From NCBI GenBank assembly GCA_905215405.1, contig CAJMQE010000118.1:1-9242 (forward strand): 9,242 nucleotides of DNA. Reading direction: 5' to 3'. The DNA is from an uncultured bacterium (GTDB taxonomy: Bacteria > Bacillota > Clostridia > Lachnospirales > Lachnospiraceae). Made by a program: the position numbers and the translations under genes. Below the pieces are notes generated by a model. That model made no database searches. It saw nothing but the letters and a program-made list of their open reading frames with translations, and was not told the origin of the DNA. Below, piece after piece: positions 5,482 through 9,242 of this stretch. The first letter of the stretch is position 1. Every line of letters starts with the position of its first letter.

Positions 5482-5913
5482 ATGAATAAGAATAAAAAAC
5501 GATATGACAAATATAAAAAATTTGACGTTGTATATGCAGACTTTGGTCGTAACCCACATGGAGTACAGGGCGGAATCAGACCTGGAATTGTGGTATCGTG
5601 TGATGCAAGTAATCATGGTGGTGCACCTCAGATTTCAGTTGTTCCATTATCATCAAAATTGAAAGATAATCCTGTGCATGTGATAGTTGAGCCTTCAGAA
5701 ATAAGAGGGTATGCATTGAGCAATAGATCTGATTTTATGCCGGAGGATATTCAGACCTTGAATAAGGGCTGTGTTCGTTTTAAGTCGGGATATATTCCGG
5801 GAGAATCAGAGATTAGGGAAGCAATGGATAGAGCAATGATTATGCAGTTTAATCTGTTACCAGTAGCACGTAAGATGGTATTAGAGGAATTGGAGATGAA
5901 ACAAAATGGATAG
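5482..5913 (+). CDS. MazF/PemK-family toxin (endoribonuclease)
   Basis: This 143-aa protein belongs to the PemK/MazF family of mRNA-cleaving toxins. Visible family marks are the first strand FDVVYADFG (14-22), the loop QGGIRPGIVVS (29-39) with R33 in the position of the catalytic arginine, VVPLSSK (53-59) with S57 at the usual catalytic Thr/Ser site, and a late DIQTLNKGCVRF segment matching the QIRTIDKxRL signature. An N-terminal basic extension of about 10 residues is slightly longer than usual. No typical small MazE/AbrB-like antitoxin lies directly upstream. The adjacent genes are a resolvase-like protein (3 bases upstream) and a DUF6462 protein (8-base overlap). In mobile elements such toxins usually stabilise the element. 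An integrated regulatory role is possible here. Confidence 0.88.
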   Translation: MNKNKKRYDKYKKFDVVYADFGRNPHGVQGGIRPGIVVSCDASNHGGAPQISVVPLSSKLKDNPVHVIVEPSEIRGYALSNRSDFMPEDIQTLNKGCVRFKSGYIPGESEIREAMDRAMIMQFNLLPVARKMVLEELEMKQNG

Positions 5914-6118
5914 CAGAACAAGGAAAACAAATAATAAGAGATTTGTCAGATATCCAGAGGGTGCAGAGATGTACTCAATGAGTTTATCAAAGTTCCAGCA
6001 GTTAGCTAAGGATGCGAAAGCATGTTATAAGATGAATAGACTGGTGCTTGTGAACCTTGATATTCTTGATGAATATCTGGAGACATTTCATATAGAAGAC
6101 GAGGAATTCTACAAATAA
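5906..6118 (+). CDS. DUF6462-type small protein, putative excisionase
   Basis: This is a 70-aa protein whose ATG overlaps the stop of the toxin gene by 8 bases. The pattern RYPEGAEMYSMSLSKFQQLAKDAKACYKMNRLVLVNLDILDEYL matches what I know as DUF6462, a small winged/MerR-like helix-turn-helix family of Firmicute elements usually found next to tyrosine integrases. The Y-S-M-x-x-S-K-F helix and the V-x-L-D strand-helix end are as in excisionases that recognise att arms. By position and size it is the best candidate for the recombination directionality factor, but that role is inferred. No acidic or cysteine-rich extension is present. Confidence 0.7.
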   Translation: MDSRTRKTNNKRFVRYPEGAEMYSMSLSKFQQLAKDAKACYKMNRLVLVNLDILDEYLETFHIEDEEFYK

Positions 6119-6154
6119 ATTGAAAAGAATATGAAAGAGTTTGCATTAATATAC

Positions 6155-6183
6155 TTGACTTTGCGTCCGACATAAAGTATACT
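6155..6183 (+). promoter_or_regulatory. Near-consensus sigma-A promoter before the ribbon-helix-helix gene
   Basis: TTGACT (6155-6160) and TATACT (6178-6183) are separated by exactly 17 bases. It is the best promoter in the window. It gives int a transcript independent of the upstream operon. The following small DNA-binding protein may bind the spacer region (around TGCGTCCGACA) and autoregulate. Confidence 0.8.
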
Positions 6184-6205
6184 ATGTTCAGATGGAGGTG
6201 ATATA

Positions 6206-6379
6206 TTGGCAAAGATGGGACGACCAAAGGCTGAAAATCCTGCTGATAAGAGGATTACAATCAGACTGAATGGTGAAGAACATGAATTGCTGCTTGAATA
6301 CACCAAAAATCATAACATGACTATGACGCAAGTAGTTAAAATGGCAGTGTTAGAGAAACTAATGGCTGACCAGAAGTAA
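6206..6379 (+). CDS. Small ribbon-helix-helix (CopG/Arc-like) DNA-binding protein
   Basis: This is a 57-aa protein started at TTG 6206, 7 bases after GGAGG (6194-6198). ATG 6215 is possible but too far from the site. It reads MGRPKAENPADKRITIRLNG near its start. The strand RITIRL followed by two helices (GEEHELLLEYTKNHN and TMTQVVKMAVLEKLM) is the classic ribbon-helix-helix layout, in which the strand pairs in a dimer and enters the major groove. It is probably a repressor of its own promoter and of the integrase, 34 bases downstream, so it would control the frequency of excision. An accessory role in att-site bending is an alternative. Confidence 0.8.
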   Translation: MAKMGRPKAENPADKRITIRLNGEEHELLLEYTKNHNMTMTQVVKMAVLEKLMADQK

Positions 6380-6413
6380 TGCAGGCTCTTTTCTTTTTGA
6401 GAAAGGAGAAAAG

Positions 6414-7649
6414 ATGGCTTGTAGAAAAGATGGTAAAGGAAGAGTATTACGAAAAGGAGAGCATTATCGTAAAACTGATGGTAGGTATTCATATATTTAT
6501 ACTGATCCATTGGGAAAACAAAGGACGATATATGCGAAATCTCTTGTAACACTTAGGCAGAAAGAAGACGAACTTGTTCGTGACCAGATGGACGGGTTAA
6601 ATGTATATGTTGCTGGAAGTGCAGATGTAAATTTTTTGTTTGATAGATATATTTCTACCAAGACGGAGTTGCGAAGCACTACAAAAGCAAATTACTTATA
6701 TACATGGGATCATTTTATCAGGGATACGTTCGGAAAGAAAAAGATTAAGGATGTGAAGTATTCTGATGTCTTATTTTTCTATACGGATTTGATTACGAAC
6801 AAGGGATTGCAGGTAAATACTTTGGAGAGTATCAATACTGTATTGCGACCTACATTTGAGCTGGCAGTACGAGATGATATTATAAGAAGAAATCCTGTAA
6901 ATGGAGCTTATGCCGAGGTGAAAAAAAGAAACGGTGGTGCTAGAAAGAGTCGAAGAGCACTGACAGTAGAGCAACAGAGAGAATTTATTGATTATGTTGC
7001 AAAGAATCCGTTTTTCTTCCATTGGTATCCGTTTTTTGTATTTCTGCTTGGAACTGGATGCAGAATCGGTGAGGCAATAGGCATCAGATGGGACGATGTT
7101 GATATGAAGAAACGAACAATCAATATTAACCATAGTCTTACTTATTACACAAGATCTGACAATTCATTTAAGTGTGAGTTTCGGGTTTCAGAACCTAAAA
7201 CAGAAGCAGGAATAAGGACAATTCCAATGATGGGACCGGTGTATGAAGTGCTCAAGTCTGAATATCAGCGTCAGCAGGAAGAAGGTTTTTGTGTTGCAGA
7301 GGTTGATGGAATGACAAACTTTATATTTACTAATCGGTTTGGAAATCCACATAATCCGCAGGCAGTAAATCGTGCAATCAAGAGAATCGTTGATACTCAC
7401 AATGCCGAAGAAGAGGTAGAGGCAAAGAAAAAGAAGAGAGAACCTATAATGTTGCCCAGGTTTTCATGTCACATTTTTAGACACACATTTGCTTCGAGGT
7501 TTTGTGAGAACGAAACCAATGTAAAAGTTATTCAAGAAGTAATGGGACATGCAGATGTCAGCACAACCATGAACATTTATGCGGAGGCAAATCCGGAGGT
7601 TACTAGAGAGGCTTTGGAGAAACTTGCCAAGAACATGGATGTGTTTTAG
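6414..7649 (+). CDS. int: Tyrosine recombinase/integrase
   Basis: This 411-aa protein has AAAGGAG 6 bases before ATG. The N-terminal 60 residues (RKGEHYRKTDGRYSYIYTDPLGKQRTIYA) resemble the arm-binding domain of Tn916-type Int. Residues about 68-165 form the core-binding SAM-like domain. The catalytic domain (about 180-405) shows R217 in TGCRIGE, K262 in SEPKTEAGIR, H353 and R356 in HIFRHTF, H379 in MGHAD and nucleophile Y389 in MNIYAE. All six expected residues are present, so the enzyme looks intact. It integrates and excises the element by strand exchange at att sites, with excision needing a partner such as the DUF6462 protein. Its length matches the Tn916/Tn1549 group. The arm-type repeats just downstream fit its N-terminal domain. 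Confidence 0.95.
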   Translation: MACRKDGKGRVLRKGEHYRKTDGRYSYIYTDPLGKQRTIYAKSLVTLRQKEDELVRDQMDGLNVYVAGSADVNFLFDRYISTKTELRSTTKANYLYTWDHFIRDTFGKKKIKDVKYSDVLFFYTDLITNKGLQVNTLESINTVLRPTFELAVRDDIIRRNPVNGAYAEVKKRNGGARKSRRALTVEQQREFIDYVAKNPFFFHWYPFFVFLLGTGCRIGEAIGIRWDDVDMKKRTININHSLTYYTRSDNSFKCEFRVSEPKTEAGIRTIPMMGPVYEVLKSEYQRQQEEGFCVAEVDGMTNFIFTNRFGNPHNPQAVNRAIKRIVDTHNAEEEVEAKKKKREPIMLPRFSCHIFRHTFASRFCENETNVKVIQEVMGHADVSTTMNIYAEANPEVTREALEKLAKNMDVF

Positions 7650-7700
7650 AAACAACAATATAATATAGAAAAGAGTCCTCTGATTTGAGGGCTAGGCAAT

Positions 7701-7741
7701 TGACCAAAAAAATTTAATATGACTAATATATGACCAAAAAA
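7701..7741 (+). repeat. Direct repeats, probable arm-type integrase binding sites
   Basis: TGACCAAAAAA occurs at 7701-7711 and 7731-7741, 30 bp apart, close to three helical turns. A partial TATGACTA lies between them. Spacing and position at the int-proximal end match arm sites bound by the integrase N-terminal domain in Tn916-like systems. Confidence 0.6.
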
Positions 7742-7790
7742 GACTGCAAATTTGGTTATTTTAGTACAGCTTGCTAAAGAAAATATTGTA

Positions 7791-7814
7791 ATGATTTAAA
7801 GAAATGTAAATCAT
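7791..7814. other. Candidate core attachment site (inverted repeat, 8-8-8)
   Basis: ATGATTTA (7791-7798) and TAAATCAT (7807-7814) are perfect inverted repeats around an 8-base spacer (7799-7806). GTA and TAC flank them in outer symmetry. Inverted core half-sites around a 6-8 base overlap are typical for tyrosine recombinases. In-frame metG sequence resumes right of the site after a stop at 7807-7809. Two TTACAGC copies 10 bases apart (7816, 7826) follow. Without the other junction the exact crossover cannot be fixed. Confidence 0.4.
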
Positions 7815-7854
7815 CTTACAGCTCTTTACAGCAGGAGCGAAAAAGCTCCCGACA

Positions 7855-8322
7855 ATGAAGTCCTTAGATGGTGTAAATAAGAAAAATGATGTAAATAATA
7901 CAGCTTCTGAAGCACCTGAAAAAAATGTAAAAACTGAGTCTGAAAAGATTGATTTTTCTAAGGTAAAGGTAGAGCCTTTATTTGAGGAATTTGTTGATTT
8001 TGATACATTCAGCAAGTCAGATTTCCGTGCAGTAAAGGTTAAAGAGTGTGTTGCAGTACCGAAGTCAAAGAAACTGTTACAGTTTACTCTTGATGACGGA
8101 ACAGGCACAGACAGAACCATTTTAAGCGGTATTCATAGCTTTTATGAGCCGGAAGAACTGGTTGGAAAGACTCTTATTGCTATCACAAATCTTCCACCGA
8201 GAGCTATGATGGGCATTGACTCTTGCGGTATGCTCCTCAGTGCTATTCATGAAGAAGGCGAAGAAAAGCTTCATCTTCTGATGGTTGATGACCACATTCC
8301 GGCAGGTGCAAAGCTCTATTAA
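7855..8322 (+). CDS. metG: C-terminal tRNA-binding domain of methionyl-tRNA synthetase, severed from the catalytic part
   Basis: This is a 155-aa fragment. Residues 1-55 are a charged linker. From DFDTFSKSDFRAVKV on, the sequence is the Trbp111/EMAP-II-like OB-fold that forms the C-terminus of many bacterial MetRS enzymes: FRAVKVKECVAVPKSKKLLQFTLDDG, then SGIHSFYEPEELVGK, NLPPRAMMGIDSCGMLLSA and a tail typical for Lachnospiraceae MetRS. This domain dimerises and adds affinity for tRNA but has no catalysis. The catalytic Rossmann domain is absent. In-frame sequence upstream is open only to a stop at 7807-7809. ATG 7855 has poor ribosome binding (AGGAG at 7833-7837 is 17 bases away). It may be a dead remnant, or be made as a free tRNA-binding protein. 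A genuinely free-standing paralogue is the main alternative. Confidence 0.7.
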   Translation: MKSLDGVNKKNDVNNTASEAPEKNVKTESEKIDFSKVKVEPLFEEFVDFDTFSKSDFRAVKVKECVAVPKSKKLLQFTLDDGTGTDRTILSGIHSFYEPEELVGKTLIAITNLPPRAMMGIDSCGMLLSAIHEEGEEKLHLLMVDDHIPAGAKLY

Positions 8323-8324
8323 GA

Positions 8325-8424
8325 TGATGTAAAGATGTACCGTTTTACCGAATAGACGGGACGTACTTCATTTGATAAAAAACTAAAAAAACAGCGATTT
8401 ACATCAAACTTACATCAATTGATG
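8325..8424. repeat. TTACATCA repeats and a 12-bp palindrome in the metG 3' flank
   Basis: TTACATCA occurs at 8399-8406 and 8410-8417, 11 bases apart, with an inverted copy TGATGTAA at 8325-8332. The second copy merges with the perfect palindrome CATCAATTGATG (8413-8424). The one-turn spacing suggests cooperative binding of a dimeric protein. There is no gene in 8323-8574. Confidence 0.5.
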
Positions 8425-8471
8425 CAGAAATCGGTGCAAGCAAGAAAAAATCGCATAATTAGTGCAATGAG

Positions 8472-8502
8472 TGGGCAATTCCAATCGGAGTTGCCCATTT
8501 TT
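8472..8502 (+). terminator. Intrinsic terminator downstream of metG
   Basis: TGGGCAATTCC (8472-8482) pairs with GGAGTTGCCCA (8487-8497), 11 bp with one G-U and an AATC loop, followed by five T. It ends the metG unit about 150 bases after the stop. Confidence 0.88.
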
Positions 8503-8574
8503 AAAATGAATGGAAATGCAAATAGGAATTTATCAGAAAATGAGGAATAGTTGAAATGGAGGCGCTATAATAAC

Positions 8575-8898
8575 ATGAAGATTGAAGGGAACCAGAAAGA
8601 ACTGGATGCAATGGTAGAATTTCATAAGGGAAACCGTGTCGAGGGACTGAGACTGCAAGAAGAATTTGCAGCGGAATTTCGTAAGGAGTATAAAGACAAA
8701 GATCACTGTCCTTGCCTGAAAGCCTGTCGTTATCACGGAAACTGTAAGGAATGTGTAGCAATCCACAGAGCGCATCAGGAACATGTTCCTAATTGTATGC
8801 GACCATTGATTAATAAAAAATTGAAATTGATGTCAGAATTAACAGAGCATACCTTGGCAAATGAAATAGAAGCTCCACATGAGATTTTAAGAAAATAG
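8575..8898 (+). CDS. Small cysteine-rich Lachnospiraceae protein, function unknown
   Basis: This 107-aa protein starts at ATG 8575, with ATGGAGG at 8556-8562. A TTG at 8551 overlaps that site and is rejected. Residues 1-40 are a helical, charged region. Residues about 42-75 hold six cysteines and four histidines in the order HCPCLKACRYHGNCKECVAI followed by HRAHQEHVPNC, a likely metal-binding (Zn or Fe-S) cluster. I know this family as a short conserved Clostridia protein often mislabelled LPS biosynthesis protein. No catalytic activity is established. The C-terminal tail after residue 78 is longer than in the shorter members. It is transcribed after the terminator at 8472-8502, so it is independent of metG. 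It belongs to the chromosomal flank. Confidence 0.75.
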   Translation: MKIEGNQKELDAMVEFHKGNRVEGLRLQEEFAAEFRKEYKDKDHCPCLKACRYHGNCKECVAIHRAHQEHVPNCMRPLINKKLKLMSELTEHTLANEIEAPHEILRK

Positions 8899-8971
8899 GC
8901 AAGTCAAATTCCCGTTTATTGGGAAGTCGCAGAGAACGAAAAATCGGAAGTTTACAGCGAGGTGAAAGAGG

Positions 8972-9189
8972 TTGAATTATGTAGAATATGGAAAAGAAAA
9001 CAGCGATGTAATTATCCTCTTACACGGAGGCGGTTTATTATGGTGGAATACAAAGAGGTTGCTGAAAGACTTCAAACAGATTATCATGTGGTTTTGCCTA
9101 TATTAGATGGTCATGCAGGATGTGATAAGCAGTTTACAACGATAGAGAATAATGCTTTGGATATTATAGAATTTGTAAATAGCAAATAA
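8972..9189 (+). pseudogene. Alpha/beta-hydrolase pseudogene, frameshifted and truncated
   Basis: From TTG 8972 (GAGGTGA at 8959-8965) the frame reads NYVEYGKENSDVIILLHGGG then LLWWN, the start of an alpha/beta hydrolase with its HGGG oxyanion motif. At 9047-9050 the reading moves to the frame of a GTG-started sequence at 8962 and continues YKEVAERLQTDYHVVLPILDGHAG to NSK and a stop at 9189. A missing single T (AATTAC to AATAC) restores WWNYKEVAERL. The protein then ends at about 70 aa, whereas family members are about 230-250 aa, and the nucleophile GxSxG region is absent. It is therefore a double-damaged remnant. The last 53 bases of the window show no continuation. Confidence 0.8.
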
Positions 9190-9242
9190 GAAAACAAATA
9201 TGATGATAATATATTTTTTCAAAAATACAGTCAAATGAGTCG

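Larger units (their letters stand above)
1..7806 (+). mobile_element. Right-hand part of an integrated mobile element (left end outside the window)
   Basis: A tyrosine integrase sits at the edge of a cluster of small regulators, an excisionase-like gene and a toxin gene. It is followed by repeat structures typical of attachment sites and then by a severed 3' part of metG. This is the usual arrangement of an integrative element whose int gene lies next to one att site. The right boundary at about 7806 is inferred from an inverted repeat and could be wrong by some tens of bases. The left boundary is not in the window. No relaxase, coupling protein, replication or phage structural gene is visible, so the class of element is open. 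Confidence 0.7.

Noticed and set aside
6771..7658. Several minus-strand open frames within int
   Set aside because: They lie opposite a complete, motif-verified integrase, have no ribosome binding sites and resemble no protein family.
7674..7693. Hairpin AGTCCTC/GAGGGCT after int as a terminator
   Set aside because: The 7-bp stem has one G-U pair and no T run follows, so termination there is not supported.

Overview
The window looks like the right-hand end of an integrated mobile element, followed by about 1.4 kb of chromosome from a low-GC Firmicute. I favour Lachnospiraceae (Roseburia/Agathobacter-like). The reasons are the A+T-rich sequence, the strong AGGAGG-type ribosome binding sites with frequent TTG starts, and small protein families that I know mainly from that group. 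No conjugation or phage structural gene is visible, so I cannot say whether the element is an ICE, an IME or a prophage remnant.

Layout. Positions 1-3930 hold an accessory/regulatory block. It contains a small zinc-ribbon protein, a structured intergenic RNA region ending in a strong terminator, an Xre regulator, a 303-aa protein with a C-terminal helix-turn-helix, a 295-aa helical protein of unknown function, a second Xre regulator closely related to the first, and a convergent 176-aa orphan gene on the minus strand. Several units here have their own terminator. Positions 4054-7649 hold the recombination block, nearly all on the plus strand with overlapping or closely spaced genes. In order these are a serine-recombinase-like protein lacking catalytic residues, a 73-aa protein, a third Xre regulator, a second serine-recombinase-like protein lacking catalytic arginines, a MazF/PemK-type toxin, a DUF6462-type putative excisionase, a ribbon-helix-helix protein with its own near-consensus promoter, and a full tyrosine integrase.

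Positions 7650-7854 carry probable attachment-site structure: two TGACCAAAAAA repeats 30 bp apart and an 8-8-8 inverted repeat. From 7855 the sequence encodes the C-terminal tRNA-binding domain of methionyl-tRNA synthetase without its catalytic part, which suggests that the element integrated inside metG. Downstream are a terminator, a Cys-rich Lachnospiraceae protein and a frameshifted, truncated alpha/beta-hydrolase pseudogene.

How it fits together. The integrase, the DUF6462 protein and the ribbon-helix-helix protein probably carry out and control excision and integration. The Xre proteins probably set the switch. The MazF-like toxin may stabilise the element. The two degenerate recombinase-like proteins, embedded in the same operon and sharing the same loss of catalytic residues, are the least expected part and the best candidates for something not yet described.
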